64,000 bases of DNA, from positions 3,224,001 through 3,288,000 of the forward strand of contig NZ_CP036525.1 of assembly GCF_007741535.1 (NCBI RefSeq). The letters run 5' to 3'. Position numbers and translations under genes: made by a program. Within the stretch, counting starts at the first letter, position 1; the number at the start of each line of letters is the position of its first letter. Shown one piece after another: positions 44,694 through 55,178 of the stretch. Source of the stretch: Rubripirellula lacrimiformis. GTDB lineage: Bacteria > Planctomycetota > Planctomycetia > Pirellulales > Pirellulaceae. Below the pieces are notes generated by a model that saw only the letters and a program-made list of their open reading frames with translations, had not been told where the DNA came from and made no database searches.

Positions 44694-47600
44694 TGGGGGG
44701 CCTTGGAGGTGGCGGGGGATGGAGAGGGAGTTGTGTCTGTGGCGCTAGCGCCCGGGATGGCATGGATGGTCCAGTAGATTTCTTCGTCGAAAGAATCGCC
44801 GCGCGCGTCTTCAATGCTGACAAGCAATCGAAGTTGATCGACCGGTCGAATGTCGGGAATGTTCAGTCGAACCTGCTTTCCATCCGCCGAAAGCTGGACG
44901 GAATGGATCTCAAGCTGCTGCGTCCCAGGCTGATCGGTACGCGGATCGTACTGGTCCGAACCGTAGTTTTTGCTCCATTTGTAGTTCCACTGCAGCCCGC
45001 TGAACGCATCCGCGGTCGTTTCGCAGTTGTCCGAAACTTGGAAGTTGAAATCCAGTTCGATGCCATCGGCGGTAACGCGTGCGTCGGTGATCATTCGCGG
45101 TGGGACGCCAGTGTAACGAACTCGCTGGATTCCTCCGTCGGCAAGCCCCGCACGCCCGCCACCGTTCCAACCCTGCAGACCAGCGGCGTAGACCTGGCCG
45201 TCATGCGGATTGACGTTGCCACGCATGATCCCGGTGACGAAATCCAACGGCAATTTGATGATCGCTGCCTGCGAAGTTTCGCCCACGTCTTGGATCATCA
45301 GATAGGACATCCATCCCTTTCCAAAACTGGTGTGCAACAGATGGTTGGCAAGCGGTCCGAAACGCGGATCATCGACCCAGATTTCACCGCCGGATGAATT
45401 GTCAAACTCTTGCGGCATCCACACCAACGGTTGATCAAAACTCTTTGGTGGAACCACGGCGTCGATATCTATTTTGCCGCCATCGGGTGCCCAATACGGT
45501 GCCTTGTTGTAGGTCGGAACCCAACCGAAAAATGCACCCTTGCGAACCAGGTTGATCTTCGATGCTGGCATCCACTGGCCCTGGTTGTCGCTGACTGTCA
45601 GTCGGCCGCCGGGCATGCTGCCCATGCCGTTGGGAGACCGGAAGCCCGTGCTGACGACTTCGCGTTGACTGCCATCGGGCGAAATTTTCCAAACCGCGCC
45701 CGGCAGCGAAAAGTCCGCACCATGGCCGCTCTTGGCGTAATAGAAATTGCCCTCGTCATCGACCTGCAAATCAAAGTTGAAGGCGTGGAAATTGGTCGAT
45801 ACGTCGGTGTCAGCGCTGAAACTGTTGTAAAAGTCCGCCTCGCCATTTCCGTTGACGTCACGCAGTCGCACCAGACGGTCTTTGCAGGTGACGAACACGT
45901 CCTCGCCCACGACTTTGACACCCATGGGCTCGTAAAGTCCAGCGGCAAAGCGTTTCCAGCGAAGGTCCAGCAGTGTTTCGTCGATGCCCGAAACAATCCA
46001 AATGTCGCCACCGTGAGTCGACACGGCCATCCGCCCATCGCTAAAGAAATCAATCCCAGAGGTTCGGAACCAGGTGTTCGATGGCGTGCTGTCGGGAAGC
46101 GATAGCGTGTCCAACGCATAGCCGGATTTTTCAAGTCCTAGATAACCGACGGTATGAATCGTTTCGGGCCACCGCAGCGGCCCACCTTCAGTCATTGACT
46201 TTAGATCAGGAACCAGCTCTGTCGGTTTGATTTCGGCAAAGGCCGGCGAGGCGACCGATGGCGACGGATTCGCGCTGACCGTGATACGCACTTGCCTAGG
46301 CTGGTCGTCCGGTGCAATGGACAGCACCAAACGTGACTGTTCGTCTTGTTCCCAACGAATGCCGCCGATGTCGCCATCCATTCGGACTAACATCGACGAA
46401 CCATCCGCTGCGGATGCCGCAATTCGAACCGTGTCCGATGTGCCCGGTTCCTGTTTGAACTTGGCTGACTTGGGAGATGAACCCACGCACAACACCAAGG
46501 GGCCACCGGGTTCGATGGCCATGTCATGAATCAACGTACCGGGATCCGGGGAACCGAGACGTTCTAAGATTTCGCGACCGTCAATCGAATAGCTCAGCAC
46601 GACGTCGCTACCGTGCAAATAGTGGCCGTGATACTGCATCCATTTCGCTGGCAGTGGCCCGCGTGGCAGCAGTCCCTCTTGTGAATAATCGATGGTGGGC
46701 GTGCCGCCATCGGCATGTCCCCAACGCCATCCGGACAGCGATTCGATGGATTCGCCCGCCGGATTCGCGGTGCCTTCGCCGCGCGGCAGCGAATGCTGGG
46801 TTTGGCTAAGGTCTAGAAAATCACCCGACCAAACCTCCGCTACATCCATTGTGTGCAGATCGACCGCAGCGGTGGTTTCGCCCAAGCGGATATTCAGAAC
46901 GCTTGCGTAGTCACGTCGCAATTGGGATGCAACGGCCGGACCAAAATCACGTTCGACCAACTCGACTTCGGTCCCATCCTTGGTGCCTTCGGGAAGCGAT
47001 GCCAAGTAATCCTTGTCGACCGTGAAAAAGTCGTCGTTGCGATCCTTCATGAAGGCCTCGCGAATGTAGTGAACCACCTGATAGCGTTGTTTGGGCGACA
47101 GGTACGACATCGGCGCCATCAATCCATTGCCCTTGGTCAATGTCATGAACATGCGATAGGGATCTGATCCGAACTTCAGCTTTTGGGTCCCGAATGCACG
47201 CGCGGTTGCCAGCGATGGTGTGTTCCCATCGTTGCCGTGGCAATTGGAACAATCACCATGGAAAAGCAGTTTCCCGGCATCGAAGTCGTTGCTTCTTAAC
47301 CCTTGCAATATGCCCGCATGGTCGAGGTCCAACGAGTCGTCTTTGACCGCTAGATCATCTGCGGACGGACGCAATTGATTGGCGGTGGCGATCCCGCCAT
47401 CGGCGACTTCCATGACGTAGCGGACTAGGTCAAGAAACTCTCGCTGCGATTTCAGTGATGCAACGATCCCGTCGGGCATCATCGAAGTCGAGTTCTTTTT
47501 CATCACTTCGATATCATCGCGGTCGACAATGAAATCTTTGTTCAAATCCTGTGCCAGCCGTAGCGTCACGGATTCATCCGATTGGTCGGCAAGCATTCCC

Positions 47601-48022
47601 GTGTGGACATTGCCATCGACCGTGATCAATGAATACGTTTCAAAACCCTTGCGAATATGCAGCGATGGTTTCAGCAACGCGTCGACCCAGTGTGCGTCGG
47701 TGGCGGCCGGCCCAAGTGCGGCCAGGTTGGGGCCCAGCGGAGACACCTCGTCGCCGCTGCTGTGGCATCCCACGCAGTTTGCAGACGACTTAAAGAACAC
47801 AACCGCGCCCCGTTTTGCGTCTCCTCGCCGCCTCGCGTCGGCGGCAAGGTCCGCAGGGGCAGAACTTTCTAACTGGGCCAACAACGACGGTGGGTGTCGC
47901 AGCGTTTCGGCACCGGCGGTACCGGTCAGGATCGCGGTATACGCGGCAACCAAAACACAGAGTATCGATAGCCGAATGGGACCAGTCATCAAACGGATTT
48001 TGCCAAAGGAGTCAAAGGGCAT
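44690..48022 (-). CDS. Secreted PVC-type dihaem-binding dehydrogenase-like protein
   Basis: 1110 residues. After a signal peptide, two haem-c sites are visible: CVGCH at 83-87 and CSNCH at 258-262. The middle has redox and extracytoplasmic beta regions; a large C-terminal part (about 560-900) forms a propeller-like domain with YAKSGHGADFSLPGAVWKISPDG, RSPNGMGSMPGG, typical of planctomycete membrane-bound dehydrogenase domains. It may pass electrons from an oxidised substrate. The gene lies between the haem protein at 48029 and the ceramidase-like gene, with 6- and 4-nt junctions, so the operon is tight. Substrate unknown. Confidence 0.82.
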   Translation of the reverse strand: MPFDSFGKIRLMTGPIRLSILCVLVAAYTAILTGTAGAETLRHPPSLLAQLESSAPADLAADARRRGDAKRGAVVFFKSSANCVGCHSSGDEVSPLGPNLAALGPAATDAHWVDALLKPSLHIRKGFETYSLITVDGNVHTGMLADQSDESVTLRLAQDLNKDFIVDRDDIEVMKKNSTSMMPDGIVASLKSQREFLDLVRYVMEVADGGIATANQLRPSADDLAVKDDSLDLDHAGILQGLRSNDFDAGKLLFHGDCSNCHGNDGNTPSLATARAFGTQKLKFGSDPYRMFMTLTKGNGLMAPMSYLSPKQRYQVVHYIREAFMKDRNDDFFTVDKDYLASLPEGTKDGTEVELVERDFGPAVASQLRRDYASVLNIRLGETTAAVDLHTMDVAEVWSGDFLDLSQTQHSLPRGEGTANPAGESIESLSGWRWGHADGGTPTIDYSQEGLLPRGPLPAKWMQYHGHYLHGSDVVLSYSIDGREILERLGSPDPGTLIHDMAIEPGGPLVLCVGSSPKSAKFKQEPGTSDTVRIAASAADGSSMLVRMDGDIGGIRWEQDEQSRLVLSIAPDDQPRQVRITVSANPSPSVASPAFAEIKPTELVPDLKSMTEGGPLRWPETIHTVGYLGLEKSGYALDTLSLPDSTPSNTWFRTSGIDFFSDGRMAVSTHGGDIWIVSGIDETLLDLRWKRFAAGLYEPMGVKVVGEDVFVTCKDRLVRLRDVNGNGEADFYNSFSADTDVSTNFHAFNFDLQVDDEGNFYYAKSGHGADFSLPGAVWKISPDGSQREVVSTGFRSPNGMGSMPGGRLTVSDNQGQWMPASKINLVRKGAFFGWVPTYNKAPYWAPDGGKIDIDAVVPPKSFDQPLVWMPQEFDNSSGGEIWVDDPRFGPLANHLLHTSFGKGWMSYLMIQDVGETSQAAIIKLPLDFVTGIMRGNVNPHDGQVYAAGLQGWNGGGRAGLADGGIQRVRYTGVPPRMITDARVTADGIELDFNFQVSDNCETTADAFSGLQWNYKWSKNYGSDQYDPRTDQPGTQQLEIHSVQLSADGKQVRLNIPDIRPVDQLRLLVSIEDARGDSFDEEIYWTIHAIPGASATDTTPSPSPATSKAPQ

Positions 48023-48028
48023 GAAGGT

Positions 48029-50506
48029 TCAGCTCGCGTTCATTAAATATTGGATCAAGTCAGCCATCGCTTGACCGTCCAGCTTTTCTTCAAAGCCCTC
48101 TGGCATGATCGATAGGCCCGTCGATCGCATTTGGTCGATGTCGATCTTCAAGACCGTTTGTGCTTTCCCGTCGCTGCCGCGAAGCGTCACACTGTTGCGA
48201 TTTTCGTCGACCAGCATTCCCGAGAACACCTGGCCTTGGTTGGTCAGCACGACAAAACCGAGATACTGCGGATTGACTTCGCGGTTGGGGGCCAAGATCC
48301 CGGTCAACAGAGTTTCTGCGCCGCGGGTCTGGACGGCAACCAGGTTAGGACCGACCGCATTGCCCACGCCTTCGACGATGTGGCACGCGCTGCAGTGCTG
48401 TTTGAACAGTTCCTTCCCACGGTTCGTGTCGGCTGCCATCTGCAGCACCGGGCGGTATTTGCGAATCCATTCGGTTCGCTTTTCTTTTTGCTGTTCCGTT
48501 TGGGCGGTGGCCGGTCCAGCATCGGTGGATCGATCCGCGGTCGGTGCATTTTGATCGGTCGTTGCATGCGGCGATCGACTGCGTGCATCGATCTGTTCTT
48601 TCAACGATTTCAGGAAGACCTGTGCATTGGGGCCTTCGAATCGATCGCTGTTTTGCAGTTTCGTTCGCAGCGCGTCGGCATCCGCCCCGATCGCGATTGC
48701 CACAGCAAAGCGAATATCGGGCGAATCAAGATCGTGTTGAATCATCGACGCTAGCGTGTCGACTTTCCGTGGACCGGAAAATTCGGACATCGTGAACGCC
48801 AACTGATATCGCACTTCGATCGATTCGTCATCGCTAAGTGCAAACAATGCATCCGTGATCGGACTGGATACCTTGCTAGGGTCTGCGATCACCGAACGAG
48901 CCAGGCGAACGGCGTGGCGTCGCACCTGCGGATGATCATCACCCAGAGCGATCAACAAGTCCGCTTCGCTCAGCGAATCCAATCCGTCAAGCGCGTACAT
49001 CGCATGCATCCGCCCCAACGGATCGGGGCAGGTTTCCGCCAGCGCCCGTATCGCAGCAGTGGCATCCAAATCACGCCGCTGGTAGATCAGTCGGGCGGCT
49101 GTCTCGCGGTGCCAAGCGTTGGGGCTGGCCAGGTTCTGTACCAGTACATCGGTGGGCTGGTTCTGTAGCCAAGTCACCTGTTTCGGATCGGAATCGATGG
49201 CAGATATTCGATAGATTCGACCGCGGTCGCGTCCGGCCGTCAGATCCAAGTGCTTTTTGATTTCCGGTGGCAACGACTTGGGGTGTTCAATCACCTCGCG
49301 ATAGACGTCAATCACATGCAAGGTTCCATCCGGTGCGTTGGCGAACTGTGCCGGTCGAAACCAAATGTCGCTGGATGTTACAAATTCACTTTCTTGGTCG
49401 ATCCGTTTACCGATAAAACGGATGCCATCGGGATGCAGGCGTTTGCGGTGAATCAGGTTGCCGCCGACGTCGCCGACCACGGCCAACCCTTTCCACTGGT
49501 TTGGCCAGGCATCACCGCGGTAGATGGTGACACCGGTCGCACCGGTGAAATATCCTGCGGCTCGTCCGCCGCCTTCGATCGGCCCCGACGCTTTGCCGGA
49601 CACACGCAGTTGAGTGCGCAAAATTCGCCACGGTTCGACAGGGCTGTCGCGGTACACTTCTGCTTGCGGGCCATCCGCAGCGATCGAGATTCGTGCCGGT
49701 GGCGTGATCACATAGGGATTGCCGGCAATGTCTTGTTCGTCGTACAGGACCTGTTGCAGGTGATCGCTGTTGCTGGAAACGAATTTGCGTCCCCAATCGT
49801 CAAATGACATGCCGTGCTGCGCGGCGCCGCTGGTGGGTTCGAACTGAAACGTGCGTGGGTTCAGGGCAAGGTCACGTCCGCGGATGCTGACCGTCGACGA
49901 ATTCGGATCGCTGTAGGCGGGGCGAATGTCGCCACCAGTACTGCTGCAGGCAATGTGAATGCGGTTATCGAGTCCCCATCGGAACGAATTCATCAGTCCC
50001 TGAACATTCGATGTACCGAACCCCGTCAGTACCCGCTGCTTTTGGTCGGCAACACCGTCGCCGTCGGTGTCTTTCATGTACCACAGGTCGGGGGCATCAC
50101 CGATGAATAGTCCGCCGTCATAGGGGAACAGCCCCGTTGGCCACGCCAAACCGTCCGCAAAGATGGTGCGTGCATCGTAGACGCCATCACCGTCGGTGTC
50201 TCGCAGCCGAGTGATTCGCGACACCCCATCATCGCGATCTTCGCTGTATCCGCGCATCTCGCAAACAAACATCGCTCCGGACGCGTCCCATTCGATCGCG
50301 ACAGGGCTATTGACCAACGGCTCGGAAGCGACCAAGTCGACCCGGAATCCGTCGGCAACACGCAGCTTTTCGATGGAATCGGCGGCGGCGGTCGGCGCGA
50401 TTCGAGGCAGTTGGTCCGCGTACTGCGGATCATCCGCGATCGCGGCACTGCAGCCCATCGACCACAAGCTTGCCATCAGGCATGTACGTAGGCGGCGAAT
50501 GATCAT
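48029..50506 (-). CDS. Secreted PVC-type haem-binding protein with HEAT-like repeats
   Basis: 825 residues with signal peptide. The N-terminal part (about 45-440) matches the TIGR02604-type membrane-bound dehydrogenase domain (IEWDASGAMFVCEMRGYSEDRDDGVSRITRLRDTDGDGVYDA, WYMKDTDGDGVADQKQRV); HEAT-like helices follow (LASPNAWHRETAARLIYQ, LGDDHPQVRRHAVRLARSV), and a C-terminal haem-binding domain ends the chain with CSACH at 705-709 (TIGR02603-type). These proteins are typical of Planctomycetes, Verrucomicrobia and relatives. It precedes the dihaem protein by 6 nt and overlaps the upstream ceramidase-like gene by 4 nt. Confidence 0.85.
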   Translation of the reverse strand: MIIRRLRTCLMASLWSMGCSAAIADDPQYADQLPRIAPTAAADSIEKLRVADGFRVDLVASEPLVNSPVAIEWDASGAMFVCEMRGYSEDRDDGVSRITRLRDTDGDGVYDARTIFADGLAWPTGLFPYDGGLFIGDAPDLWYMKDTDGDGVADQKQRVLTGFGTSNVQGLMNSFRWGLDNRIHIACSSTGGDIRPAYSDPNSSTVSIRGRDLALNPRTFQFEPTSGAAQHGMSFDDWGRKFVSSNSDHLQQVLYDEQDIAGNPYVITPPARISIAADGPQAEVYRDSPVEPWRILRTQLRVSGKASGPIEGGGRAAGYFTGATGVTIYRGDAWPNQWKGLAVVGDVGGNLIHRKRLHPDGIRFIGKRIDQESEFVTSSDIWFRPAQFANAPDGTLHVIDVYREVIEHPKSLPPEIKKHLDLTAGRDRGRIYRISAIDSDPKQVTWLQNQPTDVLVQNLASPNAWHRETAARLIYQRRDLDATAAIRALAETCPDPLGRMHAMYALDGLDSLSEADLLIALGDDHPQVRRHAVRLARSVIADPSKVSSPITDALFALSDDESIEVRYQLAFTMSEFSGPRKVDTLASMIQHDLDSPDIRFAVAIAIGADADALRTKLQNSDRFEGPNAQVFLKSLKEQIDARSRSPHATTDQNAPTADRSTDAGPATAQTEQQKEKRTEWIRKYRPVLQMAADTNRGKELFKQHCSACHIVEGVGNAVGPNLVAVQTRGAETLLTGILAPNREVNPQYLGFVVLTNQGQVFSGMLVDENRNSVTLRGSDGKAQTVLKIDIDQMRSTGLSIMPEGFEEKLDGQAMADLIQYLMNAS

Positions 50507-51951
50507 TCTTTCGGCTCCGGTGCATCCAGAAGGACTCGCATGCCGTCCATCAGGACCTGTTCGGTTTCGGGAGCCACGTTGGAAGCCTTTTGGCTGGTTT
50601 CATAGCCACCCTGCCCGTAGGCAGCTTCGGTGCCGATGTATCCCGGGCCGTAATCGCCGTAGGCCGCCATGGCGACATGCAGATCAGGACGCATGGCTTT
50701 GGCCGCCAACTGGTACTCGACGAACAGTTCACCGGGCATGTGCAACACTCGGACTTTACCAACCGACAGGCAGCTTAGCGGAATTTGGTAACCACTTTCG
50801 CAGCGAAGCAACCACGCCAATTCGTCCGGTGCGCCAAAGTATTCATTCGTGCCCCACTGACTTAGTTGCTCTGTCAGCGTTTCGCGATTCAGATGAACCG
50901 CGGGTGGCAGCGCAACTTTGCATTCGGACCACGAAACGTCGTTCGGGCCAATCGGGAAACGTTCACAGTTTGCCAGTGCCGAGGTCATCGCATCGGCGAT
51001 TCGGTTCGCTAGGACCATGCGGTTCCCGTGCGAACCGTCGTTGTACTTACCGGCGCCAATATTGCCGCCGGCGCCGTTGAAATGGACATGCAGTGCGGTC
51101 GGCACGCTTTGCCCCATCATGAATCGGGCGATGCCCGGAAAGTCTGGGCTAGGAATCCCAGTGCGATAGTAGCTTTGGGGATGGCAGGCGTAATAGGTCA
51201 AGACCGCCATCGGTTTATCTTGGTTCCAAAACGATAGCGAAGTTAACTGACGGTCGATGGTGCCTTCGGGAAGAGCTCGCAGCTTTGCATCACGCGTCGC
51301 TGTGTAACGGGTCGCCACCACCTTTCCGGTTTCGTCTTGGATTCTGCGGTTGGATGCCACTTTTTCGACGTCGGCTGTACCGATCCCAGCGTGGGTGATC
51401 GGCGTCGCATTGGGCACTGCGTCACGGATGGCGGTCGTCAATCGGTCGATCACCCGGCGTGCAAAAGCGCCGTCATGGGCGCCTAGGTCAGCGGACCCGA
51501 CCTGGTTCAACAACGATTCGGCACCAAAGTCGCATCGTGGTGCATCATGTTGATGCAAGGTGTGGACGACGACGCGTGATGGATCGGTTCCTGCGGCGGT
51601 CGCGATCCGTTGGCGAAATACATCTTGGCTTTGGTTCCCGATGCCAATCCAATCGACGGCGCACATGACAATCGGTTTGCCGGATCCCATCAACACGATG
51701 CCGCGACAGCGAAGGCCCAGTTCGTCGACACGGCGGACTGGATCGTATGCCATTGCAAAACCAATATCCGGCGTCGCATCCACATCAAATGTTGCCAAGG
51801 ATAGCTGTGCCCGTTCGCTCGCTTGATTCTCGGGCGATTCGTCGCTGTACCCGGTCGCGGGTACGATGCACAAACTGAACGTCACGGCCATCACGGCAAT
51901 CAAACGCACTGGCTTGATTGCACGCGGGCGCATATTGGGATCCAATCGCAT
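50503..51951 (-). CDS. Neutral ceramidase-like secreted protein (copy 2)
   Basis: 482 residues from the ATG at 51951; a second ATG at 51933 is possible and the frame is open to 52128. A hydrophobic signal (VRLIAVMAVTFSLCIVPATG) follows a basic N-terminus. HTLHQHDAPRCDFG (near 130) takes the place of the THTHSG zinc site, so the site is changed compared with copies 1 and 3. TYYACHPQSYYRTG gives the second His region and GAGGNIGAGKYNDG the glycine-rich loop. First gene of the four-gene operon; its stop overlaps the haem gene start. Confidence 0.78.
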   Translation of the reverse strand: MRLDPNMRPRAIKPVRLIAVMAVTFSLCIVPATGYSDESPENQASERAQLSLATFDVDATPDIGFAMAYDPVRRVDELGLRCRGIVLMGSGKPIVMCAVDWIGIGNQSQDVFRQRIATAAGTDPSRVVVHTLHQHDAPRCDFGAESLLNQVGSADLGAHDGAFARRVIDRLTTAIRDAVPNATPITHAGIGTADVEKVASNRRIQDETGKVVATRYTATRDAKLRALPEGTIDRQLTSLSFWNQDKPMAVLTYYACHPQSYYRTGIPSPDFPGIARFMMGQSVPTALHVHFNGAGGNIGAGKYNDGSHGNRMVLANRIADAMTSALANCERFPIGPNDVSWSECKVALPPAVHLNRETLTEQLSQWGTNEYFGAPDELAWLLRCESGYQIPLSCLSVGKVRVLHMPGELFVEYQLAAKAMRPDLHVAMAAYGDYGPGYIGTEAAYGQGGYETSQKASNVAPETEQVLMDGMRVLLDAPEPKE

Positions 51952-52140
51952 GGGGAATCTTGTGTCGAAGGTGGGTGGATGCTCGATCGCGGACCGATGG
52001 TGCGCAGCTTCAAGCGGTGGGAATGGAAAAGTGTAAACCCTAGAGACCGGCGACACAAACTTTTGCGTCACCGGAGGGGAACGATTAAAACGAGTTCCAC
52101 GCGGATCCGACTTTTTTTCTGGTGACAAGGGATACCATTC

Positions 52141-53685
52141 ATGCGGCCGACCCGAACCTGTGCACAGCGACTGGCAATACCGCGACGAGCAATACAGCGA
52201 CTAGGAATGTTGTTGGCCGTCTTTGCGACCATCCCGGTTGCGCCGGCCAGTGCTGACACTGCGGCCAGCGATGCGCCTGCCAAGCGGATGAACGTGCTGT
52301 TCATCATTGCCGATGACCTGACGTCCACCGCCTTGTCGTGCTACGGGAATTCGGTGTGTCAGACGCCGAACATTGATGCGCTGGCCGATCGGGGAACGCG
52401 GTTCACGCGGGCCTACTGCCAAGCGACCTACTGTGGTCCATCGCGAGCGTCATTCATGTCCGGGTATTACCCCCATGCGACTGGCGTGCTGGGGTACACC
52501 AACCCACGCCCCCAGATTGGTGATCGCCCCATGTGGTCTCAGCATTTCAAAAACCACGGGTACTTTGCGGCGCGGGTCAGCAAGATCTTTCACATGGGGG
52601 TTCCCGGCGGAATCGAAACCGGCGGTGATGGCCGCGACCACGATGGCGGCAATGGTGCCGATGACGAACTTTCATGGACCGAGCGATACAACAGTCCAGG
52701 GCCGGAATGGAAGGCTGCTGGCGACGGAGAAACGTTGGAAGGCAATCCCGATGGCACGCGTCCGGTCGTCGGCGGCAACACTTTCGTGGTGGTCGAAGCC
52801 GACGGCGATGATGAAGTCCATTCCGATGGAAAGACGGCTGCCAAGGCGTGCCAGCTATTGCGAGAACACGGCGATGATCCATTCTGGTTAGGAGTTGGGT
52901 TTGTCCGTCCGCACGTGCCATTTGTTGCACCACGCCCGTACTTTTCCGACTTCAAACCCTTCGACGATTTGTCGTTGCCCGACCGCGTCGCCAACGACTG
53001 GGACGATATTCCCAAGGCTGGGATCAACTACAAAACCAGCCGCAATATGAAGATGGACTTGCGGCGGCAACGCAAGGCGATGGGTGGCTACTACGCATCG
53101 GTCGCATTCATGGATGCACAGGTCGGTAAGGTGCTTGCCACACTTCGCAGCGAAGGACTGGAAGACAACACGATCGTGATTTTCACCAGCGACCATGGCT
53201 ATCATCTTGGCGAGCATGATTTTTGGGCGAAGGTGTCGCTGCGCGAAGAGTCGGCTTCGGTACCCTTGATCGTTCGCGTTCCCGGCAAGCAACCCGCCGT
53301 TTGCAATAGCTTCGTCGAACTGCTGGATCTGTATCCTTCGATTTCGAAACTATGCGGATTGCCGGTGCCCGATCATCTGCAGGGCAAACAGATCGGCAGC
53401 CTTCTGGATGACCCCGACGCGAAAGTCCGCGACGTCGCGTTCAGTGTCGCTCCGATGCGGAAAGGTTTCCTGCTGCGTGATGACGATTGGGCGTACATCC
53501 AGTATGGCGAAGACGGTGCCAAAGGCGCCGAGTTGTTCGACATGCACGCCGACCCCAAGCAGTTCACCAACCTGATCGATTCGCCTGAACATCAGCAGGT
53601 TGCCGAACGCTTTCGTCGGCTGTTGGCGGTCAAGCTGCAGCAGGTTCGCGACAACGACTTGGATCTTTCGACGATTCGTCGGTGA
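52141..53685 (+). CDS. Secreted sulfatase (iduronate-2-sulfatase-like)
   Basis: 514 residues. The formylglycine motif is CGPSR with C98; the metal-binding DD (58-59, FIIADDL) and SDHGYHLGEHDFWAK (C-terminal metal loop) are present. The order and spacing are those of type I sulfatases acting on glycosaminoglycan or algal polysaccharide sulfate esters, as are abundant in Rhodopirellula. An anaerobic or FGE-type maturation enzyme must convert C98. The N-terminus contains a signal segment (LGMLLAVFATIPVAPASA). AAGGGA lies about 8 nt before the ATG. It is divergent from the ceramidase-like operon. Confidence 0.9.
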   Translation: MRPTRTCAQRLAIPRRAIQRLGMLLAVFATIPVAPASADTAASDAPAKRMNVLFIIADDLTSTALSCYGNSVCQTPNIDALADRGTRFTRAYCQATYCGPSRASFMSGYYPHATGVLGYTNPRPQIGDRPMWSQHFKNHGYFAARVSKIFHMGVPGGIETGGDGRDHDGGNGADDELSWTERYNSPGPEWKAAGDGETLEGNPDGTRPVVGGNTFVVVEADGDDEVHSDGKTAAKACQLLREHGDDPFWLGVGFVRPHVPFVAPRPYFSDFKPFDDLSLPDRVANDWDDIPKAGINYKTSRNMKMDLRRQRKAMGGYYASVAFMDAQVGKVLATLRSEGLEDNTIVIFTSDHGYHLGEHDFWAKVSLREESASVPLIVRVPGKQPAVCNSFVELLDLYPSISKLCGLPVPDHLQGKQIGSLLDDPDAKVRDVAFSVAPMRKGFLLRDDDWAYIQYGEDGAKGAELFDMHADPKQFTNLIDSPEHQQVAERFRRLLAVKLQQVRDNDLDLSTIRR

Positions 53686-53764
53686 GGTCGTCGTCGTTGG
53701 TAGGCTGCGGATGACACGAATCTTTCGCGGCCAGTAGCCAGCCTGTGCGACCGGATCGCGCCGA

Positions 53765-55111
53765 CTATAGATCGGCGAGTTCACCGTTGCTGTCACCAAA
53801 ACTTTCCAGTTCCATGCCGTGCTTTCGCAGCATCGATAGGTACAGGTTGCAAAGGGGAACTTGTCCTTCGGCGGCCAAGTGTCGGCCCGGTTGAATCGCC
53901 CCGCCGCCACGGCCCGCCAACAGAATCGGCAAGTTGTCGGGATCGTGTCGGTTGCCGTCAGAGAAACTGGAACCGAACATGATCATGCTGTGATCCAGCA
54001 GCGTTCCGTCACCTTCGGGGACCGCTCGCATTTTTTCGATCATTCGCGCAAACCGCGCGACGTGCCATTCATTGATCTTCTGATACTGAGCGATCTTGGT
54101 TTCGTTGTTCTCGTGGTGCGACAGTTCGTGGTGGCCGCCACTGACGCCGTCGACGAACGAGAAGTTGCGTCCGGAAACGTCGTTGGCAAACATGAACGAT
54201 GCAACGCGAGTCGAATCCGATTGGAACGCTAGTACCATCAGGTCCAGCATCACATCGATGTGTTCAGGAAACTCGGTTGGCATCCCGGGTTTCGATCCGG
54301 CGAAGGCCTTTTCCGCGGGACTCGGTTCATAGGAACGGTCACGTTCGTTGCTGGCGAATTCGATTTGCCGTTCGACCGAACGGACCGAATCTAGATATTC
54401 GTCCATTTTGAATTGGTCATCGCGGCCAAGTTTCTTGCGAACGCTGGTGGCGTCTTCGAGGACATAGTCCAGCAGATTGCGATAGGACGCTGCGGTTTCC
54501 GTATCGCTGTTGATCCGCTGGCCGAACAATCGTTCGTAGACGACTCGTGGGTTGATTTCTTTGGCGACGGGGCGCGTAGCGGTTTGCCACGAAATATGCG
54601 AACCGTACAACCGAGTGTATCCGACGTTGCTGTCGATGCCGCTGATGACCGGTTCGGTGCCCAGTTCCAGTGACGGCAATGGCGTTTGGTCTTTCATGTG
54701 ACTGGCCAGCAATTGGTCAATCGAAACGCCGCCGCTGCTGATGTCTTTGCCCGTGGTTTTGGCGACCGGCATACCTGTCAAATAATTGGCGGTCTTGGCA
54801 TAGTGGCCGTCACCACCGTGGCTGTTCTTTTTGTCCAATCCGGAAAGCACCAGACATTCGCTTTTCACCGACTGCAACGGACGCAGCGACGGCGACAGTT
54901 CGTAGTCCGAACCCGTGGTGGTGGGGACCCAATCCTTTTCCCAGACACCGTTGGGAAAGTAAATGAAAGCGCTGCGAAGCGGCGGTGATGGATCTTGGGC
55001 AGATTCGCTTTCCGCCGATGCCAAGGAAGCAAAAAATGGAATTCCCAGCATCGCGCTCGATCCGCGCAGAAACTGTCGCCGGTTGGGATCTGTTTTTGAT
55101 GGTTGTGTCAT
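53765..55111 (-). CDS. DUF1552 secreted protein (second copy)
   Basis: 448 residues from the ATG at 55111. The Tat-like signal is PNRRQFLRGSSAMLGIPFFASLASA. Conserved DUF1552 parts are FIYFPNGVWEKDWVP, GGDGHYAKTANYLTG, SIDQLLASH and the C-terminal LLDHSMIMFGSSFSDGNRHDPDNLPILLAGRGGG. Gene order (DUF1592 then DUF1552 on the same strand, 67 nt apart) repeats that at 4393-8207. The frame to 55246 would add 45 non-signal residues and is rejected. Probably exported together with its cytochrome partner. Confidence 0.88.
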   Translation of the reverse strand: MTQPSKTDPNRRQFLRGSSAMLGIPFFASLASAESESAQDPSPPLRSAFIYFPNGVWEKDWVPTTTGSDYELSPSLRPLQSVKSECLVLSGLDKKNSHGGDGHYAKTANYLTGMPVAKTTGKDISSGGVSIDQLLASHMKDQTPLPSLELGTEPVISGIDSNVGYTRLYGSHISWQTATRPVAKEINPRVVYERLFGQRINSDTETAASYRNLLDYVLEDATSVRKKLGRDDQFKMDEYLDSVRSVERQIEFASNERDRSYEPSPAEKAFAGSKPGMPTEFPEHIDVMLDLMVLAFQSDSTRVASFMFANDVSGRNFSFVDGVSGGHHELSHHENNETKIAQYQKINEWHVARFARMIEKMRAVPEGDGTLLDHSMIMFGSSFSDGNRHDPDNLPILLAGRGGGAIQPGRHLAAEGQVPLCNLYLSMLRKHGMELESFGDSNGELADL

Positions 55112-55178
55112 TGGACTTGCATCATCGAAGGTTGGATCGGGATCTGGTCGGGAATCTGTATCGGCGCCGCATCGTGTT

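Noticed and set aside
52048-52078. Imperfect inverted repeat CCGGCGACACAAA / TTTGCGTCACCGG
   Set aside because: It lies between divergent promoters and could be an operator, but two mismatches in 13 positions and no second copy leave it unsupported.
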